Source: Confluentibacter flavum (lineage in GTDB: Bacteria > Bacteroidota > Bacteroidia > Flavobacteriales > Flavobacteriaceae). Taken from it: a stretch of 64,000 nt of DNA. Positions 52,928-61,400 of this stretch are shown piece after piece. The notes beneath the pieces are model-generated. The model made no database searches and had not been told where the DNA came from. It worked only from the letters and a program-made list of their open reading frames with translations. Each line of letters opens with the position of its first letter. The stretch's first letter is position 1. The DNA lies in assembly GCF_002843175.1 (NCBI RefSeq), contig NZ_PJEO01000051.1, positions 140,025 through 204,024 on the forward strand, in the 5' to 3' direction. Made by a program: the position numbers and the translations under genes.

Positions 52928-53623
52928 CTAAATATTATTCAAAGCATCGACAAGTTGTGTCTTTTTATTTCGACTCAAAGGAATTTCGTAAGCGCCCACT
53001 TCAACATTTTTACTGTTAAATCTATCAATTTTATCAAGATTAACAATATAAGATTTATGGATTCTTAAAAACTTACCTTCAGGCAATTCAGATTCAAAAG
53101 ATTTCATAGTAGATAGTACCACAAGGCTACTGTCTTCCGTTACCAATTTCACATAATCGCCAAGGGCTTCAATCCATTTGATATCTTTAATATATACCTT
53201 ACGTTTTTTAAGATTGCTCTTCACAAAGATATGTTCACCCTCTTCTTCATTAAAGTCTTGGATTAATTTGTGTTGCTCTAAAGCTTTTTCAACAGCAATA
53301 TTAAAACGTTCTCTAGTGATTGGTTTATGTAAGTAATCGGTAGCGTCATAGTTAAATGCTTTAAAGGCATATTCTGTTTTACCGGTTACAAAAATAATTT
53401 GGGGTTTGTTGTTCAATACGTCCAAAAGCTCAAATCCATTTAACACTGGCATTTCAATGTCTAAAAAGATTAAGTCAACTTGGTGCGTATTTAAACCATT
53501 TTTAGTTTCTAAAGCGCTACTGTACTCTGCTATTAAGTTGAGATTGGGGTGATTCTCTACAAGCTTAACAATTGAGAGCCTTTGTATCGCTGAGTCGTCT
53601 ACTACTACACAGTTTAAAGTCAT
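52928..53623 (-). CDS. LytTR-type response regulator
   Basis: A 231-residue DNA-binding response regulator of the AlgR/LytR type. The receiver domain (1 to about 115) has DD at 9-10, the phospho-acceptor Asp55 in LIFLDIEMPVLNG, Thr in FVTGKTEYAF and Lys in DYLHKPITRERF. A LytTR domain follows (KRKVYIKDIKWIEALGDYVK, LRIHKSYIVNLDKIDRF, EIPLSRNKKTQLVDAL). No histidine kinase is adjacent, so it is an orphan in this window and its partner is elsewhere. It is divergent from rpsF with a shared 196-bp intergenic region. Confidence 0.92.
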   Translation of the reverse strand: MTLNCVVVDDSAIQRLSIVKLVENHPNLNLIAEYSSALETKNGLNTHQVDLIFLDIEMPVLNGFELLDVLNNKPQIIFVTGKTEYAFKAFNYDATDYLHKPITRERFNIAVEKALEQHKLIQDFNEEEGEHIFVKSNLKKRKVYIKDIKWIEALGDYVKLVTEDSSLVVLSTMKSFESELPEGKFLRIHKSYIVNLDKIDRFNSKNVEVGAYEIPLSRNKKTQLVDALNNI

Positions 53624-53758
53624 AACATTCTATTATTTCGGTTAAGATATCGACAATAGTACAAAAAATTCGGCTAAAAACCAAAAAACATCGTTAAACT
53701 GTTTAATTTAACTTTTCTTTAACATTTAATTACTGACTCAAATATACTATAATTTTTG

Positions 53759-53789
53759 TTGTTTTATATGTAGATAATAACTATTTTTG
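53759..53789 (+). promoter_or_regulatory. Promoter of the rpsF-rpsR-rplI operon
   Basis: TTG at 53759-53761, then 20 bases, then TATTTTTG at 53782-53789, matching TTG...TAnnTTTG. The expected start near 53795 leaves a leader of about 25 bases before the rpsF ATG at 53820. Confidence 0.6.
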
Positions 53790-53819
53790 CACCCATTTTA
53801 AACAATAAATATAATTTTT

Positions 53820-54158
53820 ATGAATCATTATGAAACTGTTTTCATCTTAAATCCCGTTTTATCTGAAGACCAGATAAAGGAAACAGTACAGAAATACGAA
53901 GATTTTCTTGTTTCTAACGGCGCTAAGATGGTATCAAAAGAAGATTGGGGGCTTAAAAAATTAGCATACCCAATTCAAAACAAAAAAAGTGGTTTTTATC
54001 ACTTATTTGAGTACACTGTTGCCGGTGAGATCATTGGTCAATTAGAAGTAGAGTTTAGACGTGATGAGCGTTTTATGCGTTATTTAACCGTAGCGTTAGA
54101 TAAACATGCTGTTTCTTGGGCAGAAAGAAGACGAGATAAACTTAAACAAAAAGCTTAA
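53820..54158 (+). CDS. rpsF: 30S ribosomal protein S6
   Basis: A 112-residue S6 protein: [20 protein letters not shown], then [19 protein letters not shown] and [19 protein letters not shown], the beta-alpha-beta core that pairs with S18 on the platform of the 30S subunit. First gene of a three-gene ribosomal protein operon; the next ATG is two bases downstream of the stop. The short leader leaves no room for the S6:S18 leader RNA seen in other phyla. Confidence 0.97.
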   Translation: MNHYETVFILNPVLSEDQIKETVQKYEDFLVSNGAKMVSKEDWGLKKLAYPIQNKKSGFYHLFEYTVAGEIIGQLEVEFRRDERFMRYLTVALDKHAVSWAERRRDKLKQKA

Positions 54159-54160
54159 TT

Positions 54161-54460
54161 ATGTCAACATCAATAGAACAACAATCTAAAGGGAAAAAAG
54201 ACGGAGAAATTAGATATTTAACTCCGTTGAACATTGAAACCAACAAAACTAAAAAGTATTGTCGTTTCAAAAAATCTGGTATTAAATACATAGATTACAA
54301 AGACCCAGATTTCTTATTGAAATTTGTAAATGAGCAAGGTAAAATTTTACCAAGACGTTTAACAGGAACTTCGTTAAAGTTTCAGAGAAAAGTGTCCGTT
54401 GCCGTAAAAAGAGCGCGTCATTTAGCTTTAATGCCTTACGTAGCAGATTTATTAAAATAA
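54161..54460 (+). CDS. rpsR: 30S ribosomal protein S18
   Basis: A 99-residue S18, with a lysine-rich N-terminal extension before the conserved core ([35 protein letters not shown] and [20 protein letters not shown]). The zinc-binding cysteines of some S18 forms are absent apart from one. It binds S6 and the 30S central domain. It is translationally linked to rpsF (two-base gap) and 12 bases upstream of rplI. Confidence 0.96.
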   Translation: MSTSIEQQSKGKKDGEIRYLTPLNIETNKTKKYCRFKKSGIKYIDYKDPDFLLKFVNEQGKILPRRLTGTSLKFQRKVSVAVKRARHLALMPYVADLLK

Positions 54461-54472
54461 AATAGCATAACT

Positions 54473-54919
54473 ATGGAACTCATATTAAAACAAGACGTTG
54501 AAAATTTAGGATTTAAAGACGATGTTGTAACAGTTAAGAACGGTTATGGTAGAAATTTTTTAATTCCTCAAGGACAAGCTGTGATGGCTACAGTTTCTGC
54601 AAAAAAAGTATTAGCAGAAAACCTTAAGCAAAGAGCTTATAAAGAAAAGAAAATAATTGATGAGGCTACTAAAATTGCTGATGCTATAAAAGTATTGGAA
54701 ATTAAAATAGCAGCTAAAGTTGGTACAGGTGATAAATTATTTGGATCTGTTGGCAACATAGATGTTGCTGAAGCTTTAGAAAAAGAAGGTCATACAATTG
54801 ATAAAAAATTCATTTCAGTTACAACTATCAAACGTACAGGTAAATATACTGCTGTAGTACGTTTGCACAGAGCTGTTACTGTAGATTTAGAATTTGAGGT
54901 TGTTGCACAAGCAAATTAA
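54473..54919 (+). CDS. rplI: 50S ribosomal protein L9
   Basis: A 148-residue L9 of two domains. The N-terminal rRNA-binding domain (ELILKQDVENLGFKDDVV then VKNGYGRNFLIPQGQAV) is joined by a long helix (KVLAENLKQRAYKEKKIIDE) to the C-terminal domain (GTGDKLFGSVGNIDVAEAL). Length is standard. It ends the operon and is followed by a clear hairpin terminator. Confidence 0.97.
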   Translation: MELILKQDVENLGFKDDVVTVKNGYGRNFLIPQGQAVMATVSAKKVLAENLKQRAYKEKKIIDEATKIADAIKVLEIKIAAKVGTGDKLFGSVGNIDVAEALEKEGHTIDKKFISVTTIKRTGKYTAVVRLHRAVTVDLEFEVVAQAN

Positions 54920-54937
54920 TCTTTTATAACATATTTT

Positions 54938-54966
54938 AAAAGCCTCAACAGTGTTGGGGCTTTTTT
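54938..54966 (+). terminator. Rho-independent terminator of the rpsF-rpsR-rplI operon
   Basis: Stem AAAAGCCTCAAC (54938-54949) and GTTGGGGCTTTT (from 54953) with a three-base loop and a TTTTTT run, 18 bases after the rplI stop. Confidence 0.85.
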
Positions 54967-54977
54967 ATTAAAAATTT

Positions 54978-54994
54978 TCTCCCCTAATGGGAGA
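54978..54994. repeat. TCTCCC/GGGAGA hairpin in the DUF6495 leader
   Basis: TCTCCC (54978-54983) and GGGAGA (54989-54994) with a five-base loop, followed by TTAAGAGGGG directly abutting the DUF6495 ATG at 55005. It resembles a common flavobacterial GC-rich intergenic repeat, here forming the leader of the downstream gene. Confidence 0.6.
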
Positions 54995-55004
54995 TTAAGA
55001 GGGG

Positions 55005-55472
55005 ATGAAGTACACAAGACTTACTAAAGAACAATTTGAGGAATTGCATCAGGAATTCATTAATTTTTTGGCAACGCAGTCTGTTACAGCAGATGAATGG
55101 ACAAATTTAAAGGAAAACAGACCAGAATTAGCCGAAATGGAACTGGATGTTTTTAGCGATTTAATTTGGGAAGGCGCGTTGAATGCTGCTAAATATTTAG
55201 AACATCTATCGCCAAACCAAATGCATTTGTTTTATTTGAACGATACCAATATGCATGTTATTGGCGTAAAAGTGAAGAATGATAAAGACATCACCACCAC
55301 TGAAGGTTACAATTGGTTGCGTGACAATTTAATGAATGATGATGTGGAGTTTTTACAAGCCAAAAAAGACTATTCAGACGACAAAAATCTAGATAAGTTT
55401 AAGTTGATACAGCAAGGCGCCGTGATTACTAAAGGCGATTTATTTAGATATTTTGATAGGCTTATAAATTAA
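55005..55472 (+). CDS. DUF6495 family protein
   Basis: A 155-residue soluble protein of a Bacteroidota-specific family. It begins MKYTRLTKEQFEELHQEFIN, with EMELDVFSDLIWEGALNAAKYLE and SPNQMHLFYLNDTNMHVIGV, then IQQGAVITKGDLFRYFDRL near the end. The family is conserved downstream of rplI in Flavobacteriia, but its function is unknown. The ATG directly follows a GC-rich repeat remnant (TTAAGAGGGG), whose GAGGGG is too close to the ATG to act as a normal ribosome site. Confidence 0.9.
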   Translation: MKYTRLTKEQFEELHQEFINFLATQSVTADEWTNLKENRPELAEMELDVFSDLIWEGALNAAKYLEHLSPNQMHLFYLNDTNMHVIGVKVKNDKDITTTEGYNWLRDNLMNDDVEFLQAKKDYSDDKNLDKFKLIQQGAVITKGDLFRYFDRLIN

Positions 55473-55473
55473 C

Positions 55474-55593
55474 CTCATTGCGAAGAAGGAACGACTGAAG
55501 CAATCTGTTAATCTAGCAACTATAATCATCATAATTTAGTTTCAATGTAAAAGATTGCTTCGTTTTTTTTTAATTAAAAAGCTCGCAATGACG
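55474..55593. repeat. CATTGCGA/TCGCAATG inverted repeat upstream of hisS
   Basis: The left arm near 55476-55506 (CATTGCGAAGAAGGAACGAC, then GAAGCAATCT) and the right arm near 55552-55593 (AGATTGCTTCG, then GCTCGCAATGACG) are partly complementary, leaving about 45 bases between them. This is a widespread intergenic repeat type in Bacteroidota. It may fold as a long hairpin in the transcript between DUF6495 and hisS. Confidence 0.7.
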
Positions 55594-55614
55594 TTTTCAT
55601 TATTATTTTTGTTT

Positions 55615-55699
55615 TGTCATTCCTGCGAATCCCGATAGCTATCGAGAAGGAATCCACTGATATAAGAACTAATTTTAAAAAGATACCTGCCTTCGCAGG
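55615..55699. repeat. Composite palindromic repeat forming the hisS leader
   Basis: Contains GTCATTCCTGCGAA, the near-perfect palindrome TCCCGATAGCTATCGAGA (55630-55647), AAGGAATCC, and CCTGCCTTCGCAGG (55686-55699), which ends seven bases before the hisS ATG. The CCTGC/GCAGG hairpin would lie next to the start codon in the mRNA. Confidence 0.7.
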
Positions 55700-55706
55700 C
55701 ATTAAT

Positions 55707-57449
55707 ATGGCTCAAAAACCAAGCATCCCAAAAGGAACCAGAGATTTTAATCCAGAACAGGTCGCAAAACGCAATTATATTTTTAATACCATTCGTGGTG
55801 TGTTTGAAACCTTTGGATTTCAACCTATTGAAACACCTAGTTTTGAAAACTCCGAAACCCTTATGGGAAAATATGGTGATGAAGGGGATCGATTGATTTT
55901 TAAGATTTTGGAATCTGGGGAATATTTTAATGCTGTTAAGGATAAATTACTAGATCTAGGTAAATTTAGAGATGAAATAAGGAACAATATTTTAAGTAAT
56001 TATAGGTTAATTTCAGAATTTTGGAATACAAATAGAATATCTTATAAGGATTATTATAGTGATAATGAAGGTTTAATTAATAGTTTAGTTTTTGAGGTAT
56101 CAAGAAAAAAAGGCTATTTTAAATTTGATTCTTTAGAAAAATATTTTGAAGAGAAGAAAGATTATTTTGTTAAAAAATTAATAGAAATTAGGAGAGAAAC
56201 TCGAGATAATTCCAGACTAGAAAATGGATTTTTGAATAATTTTATTGAAGAAATTTATAGTAATACTGTAACAGGTTTCTTGAATTCAAATAAGTATCAA
56301 GTTTACAAAACTTTTAGAGATATTGAATCTTCAGATATTACAAATTATATCTCCGAGAAAGCCTTACGCTACGACCTAACCGTCCCATTCGCTCGCTACG
56401 TAGTACAACACCAAAACGAAATCGAATTTCCATTCAAACGTTACCAAATCCAACCTGTTTGGCGTGCCGACAGACCACAGAAGGGGCGTTTTAGGGAGTT
56501 TTATCAATGTGATGCCGATGTGGTTGGTAGCGACTCGTTATGGCAAGAGGTGGAGTTTATTCAATTATACGATACCGTTTTTTCTGCATTAAAATTAGAT
56601 GGTGTTACCATTAAAATTAATAATCGTAAAATTTTGTCTGGCATTGCCGAAGTGATTGGCGCTTCTGATAAATTAATCGATTTTACGGTTGCACTTGATA
56701 AATTGGATAAAATAGGTGAGGCCAAGGTAAAAGAAGAGATGCTTTCCAAAGGTATTTCGGAAGTCGGGATTTCTAAATTACAGCCCTTATTTACCTTGTC
56801 AGGTTCTTTTGAATCGCAAATCGACAGTTTAAAAACCATATTATCATCTTCCGAAGAAGGCAAAAAAGGGATTGATGAATTAGCATTTATAAATTCAGCT
56901 ATTTCAGAATTAGGATTAACTACCGCCACATTACAACTAGACGTCACGTTGGCTCGTGGATTAAATTATTACACAGGCGCCATTTTTGAAGTCGCTGCGC
57001 CAAAACAAGTCCAAATGGGCTCCATTGGCGGTGGTGGACGCTATGATGACTTAACAGGCATTTTCGGATTGAACAATGTGAGTGGTGTTGGTATTAGTTT
57101 CGGATTGGATCGTATTTATTTGGTATTGGAAGAATTAGGATTATTCCCAGAAACCGTCACTAAAAACATAGATGTGTTGTTTATAAACTTTGGTGATAAA
57201 GAAGCCTTGTTCAGTTTAAAAGCCATTAAACAATTACGATTACAAGGCATTCATGCCGAATTGTACCCAGATGCCGCTAAAATGAAAAAACAAATGGTTC
57301 ATGCCGATAAACGTGCTATTCCGTTTGTGGTTTTGGTAGGCGAGGAGGAAGTAAATACCAATATATATACACTTAAAAACATGGTTTCTGGCGAGCAGCT
57401 TAAGCTATCACTTGAAGACTTAATTTCAGAAATAAAAAAAGAGTCTTAA
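55707..57449 (+). CDS. hisS: Histidyl-tRNA synthetase with an extra internal insertion
   Basis: Class II synthetase charging tRNA-His. From the ATG at 55707 ([20 protein letters not shown]) it has 580 residues, against about 450-460 usual in the family. Motif 1 is [13 protein letters not shown], motif 2 is [20 protein letters not shown], the histidine loop is [18 protein letters not shown], motif 3 is [12 protein letters not shown], and the anticodon-binding domain follows ([16 protein letters not shown]). Between ILESGEY (about residue 73) and [11 protein letters not shown] (about 215) lies a stretch of about 140 residues where relatives have roughly 20. That surplus is very AT-rich and shows no known domain. 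The other motifs are intact, so the enzyme is probably active. A longer frame starting at 55614 would read through repeats and was rejected. Confidence 0.95.
   Translation: MAQKPSIPKGTRDFNPEQVAKRNYIFNTIRGVFETFGFQPIETPSFENSETLMGKYGDEGDRLIFKILESGEYFNAVKDKLLDLGKFRDEIRNNILSNYRLISEFWNTNRISYKDYYSDNEGLINSLVFEVSRKKGYFKFDSLEKYFEEKKDYFVKKLIEIRRETRDNSRLENGFLNNFIEEIYSNTVTGFLNSNKYQVYKTFRDIESSDITNYISEKALRYDLTVPFARYVVQHQNEIEFPFKRYQIQPVWRADRPQKGRFREFYQCDADVVGSDSLWQEVEFIQLYDTVFSALKLDGVTIKINNRKILSGIAEVIGASDKLIDFTVALDKLDKIGEAKVKEEMLSKGISEVGISKLQPLFTLSGSFESQIDSLKTILSSSEEGKKGIDELAFINSAISELGLTTATLQLDVTLARGLNYYTGAIFEVAAPKQVQMGSIGGGGRYDDLTGIFGLNNVSGVGISFGLDRIYLVLEELGLFPETVTKNIDVLFINFGDKEALFSLKAIKQLRLQGIHAELYPDAAKMKKQMVHADKRAIPFVVLVGEEEVNTNIYTLKNMVSGEQLKLSLEDLISEIKKES
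55926..56345 (+). other. AT-rich in-frame insertion within hisS
   Basis: Codes for residues of about 74-213 of HisRS. The segment is charged and rich in Lys, Glu, Asn, Tyr and Phe ([20 protein letters not shown]), probably mostly helical. Its GC content is visibly lower than in the flanks (one 60-base line near 55981 has about 13 G/C, against about 22 in a line at 56401). The position matches the loop of the beta-hairpin between motif 1 and motif 2. There is no intein splice junction and no stop codon. Confidence 0.75.
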
Positions 57450-57468
57450 AATATAATAAGACTCTTTT
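57437..57468. terminator. Bidirectional terminator overlapping the hisS stop codon
   Basis: Arms 57437-57448 and 57457-57468 (AAAAGAGTCTTA and its complement) with an eight-base loop. The hisS stop codon (57447-57449) is part of the stem. On the minus strand a run of seven T follows, suiting the convergent T9SS gene that stops at 57487. Confidence 0.8.
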
Positions 57469-57486
57469 ATTAAATGAAAACACTAA

Positions 57487-58275
57487 TTAATTTAGGACTA
57501 TTTTTCTTCTAAGTCCACCTTGGTCGGTTTCGATGGCTACGATGCCATATTTAATTTGACTAATTTGCAATGGAATTTTGATTAGTTTGGAATTTACATG
57601 ACTAAAAGTAAATACTTTTTGTCCGTTTAGATTATAAATATGAATATTTTTAACGATGTATTTGTCGTTTGTATTTATATACAATTGTTTCGAGTCATTC
57701 AAATAACTTATTTCTGTGTCTTTCAAGGTTATGTCTTCAGTATCCAATGTTTTAGCAAAAAAGGATGTATTTTCACTCTTAAAGGCTAAATAAAAGCGAT
57801 TTAAATAATCACCTTTTGCTATGGTGGCTGCATAATTAGAATCGTTTATTTGGGTGTATGTCTTGAGCAAAGCATCATAAATAAATAAATCGATAGGCGT
57901 ATCAAAATTTTCTAGCGTATCCAGGGCGATTTCAATATCACCATCTTTAGACATAAATAAGCCTAAAGGATATTTTTTGGAGATATCAAAGGCTCCTACA
58001 GCTTGAGTTGTACATCTTAAGTCGCCAATCATCCAATTTAAGTCATATGGGTAATCGTCTTTATTAATGGCATCAAATCCATAGTCATAATTATCACTTG
58101 CTGAATTATCTTTGGTAAAAGCAAATAACAAATGCCTTACATAGCCATCGGGCATGAGAAAGTCTATTCTAACTCTTTGGATGTTGCTGCTTGTTGTAAG
58201 TGCCGCTAAACTGTTAGTGAAACTACTCACTATAAATAACAAGCACAATAAATGAAAGTGTAATTTTTTTGCCAT
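57487..58275 (-). CDS. T9SS type A sorting-domain protein, stand-alone copy of the large neighbour's C-terminal module
   Basis: A 262-residue secreted protein. The signal peptide is MAKKLHFHLLCLLFIVSSFT and about five further residues to SLAA. Residues of about 33-185 (QRVRIDFLMPDGYVRHLLFA, QAVGAFDISKKYPLGLFMSK, FIYDALLKTYTQIND) align with the C-terminal part of the neighbouring 58475-64000 protein (QRVRLQFRTPEVRRHLLLAF, QAVGAFDDTKQYPFGIFLKK, YIYDSLLETYTKINDK). The last 60 residues are a type A sorting domain (NIHIYNLNGQKVFTF, ending GGLRRKIVLN). Role unknown; it might be a surface or released protein. It probably arose by duplication of the end of the large gene. Confidence 0.88.
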   Translation of the reverse strand: MAKKLHFHLLCLLFIVSSFTNSLAALTTSSNIQRVRIDFLMPDGYVRHLLFAFTKDNSASDNYDYGFDAINKDDYPYDLNWMIGDLRCTTQAVGAFDISKKYPLGLFMSKDGDIEIALDTLENFDTPIDLFIYDALLKTYTQINDSNYAATIAKGDYLNRFYLAFKSENTSFFAKTLDTEDITLKDTEISYLNDSKQLYINTNDKYIVKNIHIYNLNGQKVFTFSHVNSKLIKIPLQISQIKYGIVAIETDQGGLRRKIVLN

Positions 58276-58423
58276 TAGATTTGGGGTTTATAATGAGCAC
58301 TCAATTATTTTTATGCGATAAAGATACGAATAAATTCAATTAAAAATCTTTAAAAAGTCAATATAATCGATGAAATACATTCTAATGACACAAAATGTGG
58401 GAAATATATATAAAAAATGCATA

Positions 58424-58456
58424 AAAAAACTGCCTAGTGTTTTTAGGCAGTTTTTT
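58424..58456 (-). terminator. Terminator of the large HYR/LamG T9SS gene
   Basis: Arms 58424-58436 and 58444-58456 (AAAAAACTGCCTA and its complement), with a T-run on the minus-strand side. It lies 19 bases beyond the stop at 58475. Confidence 0.85.
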
Positions 58457-58474
58457 GATTTTTTAGAGTGATAA

Positions 58475-61400
58475 TTATTGACTTATAATTACTTTTTTAC
58501 TGATGGTTCCATAAGAAGAAACCACTTTAACAATATAATTTCCTTCTGAAACATTGCCCACAGGAATACTCACATCATTAGAGATGTTAGGCAAGTTTGT
58601 TTTGTTCCAAGACTTTAAAGTTTGACCTAATATGTTTATCAAATACACTTGTTTCACTTCAATGTCTGGCGACCCTTGAATTAATATTTCTTTACTGTTG
58701 CTTAAATAGTTTATTTGAAACTGATCTAATGCTTCATCAGATAAAGAAAGGGTCTTATCATTTTTCATAAATGTTATAAAGAATCTATGTAAATGATTGC
58801 CTGCTTCAAGATTGGCCGCATATTTACTGTTTTTATCATTTATCTTGGTGTAGGTTTCCAATAAACTATCATAAATGTACACTTTTGTATTAGGATCTAT
58901 ATTTTCCATTTCAGTGATAGATATCTCAACCGCACCTGCTTTTTTAAGGAAGATACCAAAAGGGTATTGTTTTGTGTCATCAAAAGCACCAACAGCCTGA
59001 ATGGTATATTTTTCGTTATTAATCATAAATAACATATCATTAGGCAGCGTTTCAAACACCTTGGCATCATACCCATAATCAAATCCGTCAGAAGCTTCAT
59101 TGTCAGGAGTAAAAGCTAATAACAAATGTCTTCTAACCTCAGGAGTCCTGAATTGTAGTCTAACACGTTGAATAGCATTTTGAACATTTGTTGGATTCGA
59201 ACCATTTTTAGTATTTTTTGAAGCGCTTGATTTTAAAAATTGAGAATCATTTGGATTTTGTTCTGTTTTAAAGATTCTTTGACTATTTTGAAACTTCAAC
59301 TGATCCGTTAACTGAGTAAAAGCCGAATGTACAAAAAATCCTTGAGCTACGGGAATGTAATCACCTGGCGTTAGCAATGATGATCCAGCACCACTAATTT
59401 CATAACCATCTGTTGTGGTATAAGTTGCAGCTGTAGGAGGAGGGTTGCCTCCAGCTCTAGTATAGGTAGCATATCCTCCTTGGTAGTCTCTTAATACATG
59501 GGTGTTATTTGAATCGAAATGTATCCAGAAATAAAGGGTGCCATCAATACTACCCGTAGTGCCTGAATTTGCGCCAGAACTACTGCCATCTGGGTTTAAT
59601 AGTGGAATGTTGTCTTTTATAAATTCCATAGCATCAATAGCAGATGGGTATGGGTTTCCAATCAACGCATCGTTTCCAACAGTTATAGCTCTATTGATGG
59701 TATTATTATTAGGCTTACCAATAAAGGTGTAGTTTTGGTAAGAGTTACTAGAGCCGCTACCTTTCATGGTATATCCTAAACCAGGTTTAATACCAGATGA
59801 TTTGTATAATTTTACCCATTTAGCATACGTATTGGAAGTATAGTTTTCATAAGCCCATAACCAATATTCTGGTATGGACAAAGGATTGGAAGGCGACGCA
59901 TTATAACCACTAGCTAACCAGTTTATTTGTACCGGATTGCTGGAAATTGTCCCATCAAACTTATTATTTAATAAGGTGGCAGGCATATTATTACTGGTGA
60001 TATTTTTGGCACCTACAGGAGAACCCCAGTAGTTATAATTAAAAAGGTTTACAGCACCTTGTTGATCACGTTCAATATCTCCAGAACTCGTAACGTCCAG
60101 TATACTTTCGTTAAACTGAATGGTGGGGTTGCCAGAAGTATTGTATCTTTTTTGTACCAGTTGCGACTCACCAACCAAATCGATTTTCCCGTCAAGTTTT
60201 AAATAATGGGTTATCCAAAGGCCGTGACCTATGTTGGTTTCATCTTGGGCACCAGCACTGTTGGTGATGGTTAATTCGTTAGTTTTAACCAATAGCCCTA
60301 ATAACGTCAAATCTTTTGCATTGGAAGTGATGTTATGGGAAGTCTCAACAATATTCCAGTCGATTTTGGTTCCGTTTACTGTGCTATTTGGGGTGTACCA
60401 AACAACAGGTTGTTCCCAGGTGTTATTGGTTTCCCATAAACCATTATTTGCTGATCTGTATGGTAGCGGAGCTGTTTCTTCTTGAGCTGAATTAATATTT
60501 CTTAACCTACCATTAAGACTACCTTTTGTTGGTGTTAAATAGCCGCAATTTAAATCCATGCGATAATAGCCATCTAAATTGGACCAAAGTAATGGATTAT
60601 CATCAGTGCCATCTTGTGTTGCGTCTTGACCATAAATTTTTAATGGAATAATTTCTCCCATAACATCATCTCCACCATTGAGTTTTATTTCCTGATTCAT
60701 CATTTGATGAATATGCTCAATATCCAAAGCTTTATTCCATATTCTTAGTTCATCAATCCAGCCATGATAATAATTAACAGGCTTGTTAGGAGGATTATTA
60801 GCTTGATCCATAGCGCCTAAAAGACATTCCATGTCATTAGCGGTAGGAGCACTACCATTAGCACTTGCTTTTTCAACCCCGTCCATGTATAGTTTATAAG
60901 TACTACCATTAAAGGTTACAGCAATATGATGCCATGTTGTTGCGTCGATAGCATTACTTGAAATGGAATTATTGCCCCAATGGAATTCTACTGAACCACC
61001 ATTCAATCTCAAATCATATCCAGAAGTTAAATTATTGGCATCACGTTTTGAAAAAAGGCTTTGTGTACCAGATAGGTCACCAGCCTTCACCCACATTTCT
61101 ATACTAAAAGGCCCTGTTCTATCGTAATTGTCTTTAAAAGTAACATAATCATTTACGCCGTCAAAATCAAGCTGGCTACAACTATTGATAGTTACTTGTA
61201 CATTGCTAGAACATCCATTAACGGCCCAAGCAAGAGTATATGTTCCCGGTACACCTGTAAAGATGGCATTAGGATCATTTTCATTAGAGAATGAGTAAGT
61301 ACTGATTCCACATGCCGTAGGAGCCGAGGTTACAGTCCAAGTTCCAATTTCACCAGTGCCAGGGTAATCTGGGGAGGCAGGAGCCTCATTAGGAACTTTA

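Noticed and set aside
53790..53819. S6:S18-binding ribosomal protein leader RNA before rpsF
   Set aside because: The predicted leader is only about 25 bases and has no hairpin.
55614..55706. A 31-codon N-terminal extension of hisS
   Set aside because: It reads through the palindromic repeats, has no similarity to HisRS, and the ATG at 55707 gives the normal N-terminus.
55926..56345. Intein or diversity-generating cassette in hisS
   Set aside because: No splice-junction residues (Cys/Ser first, His-Asn last), no endonuclease motifs, no reverse transcriptase and no template repeat nearby.
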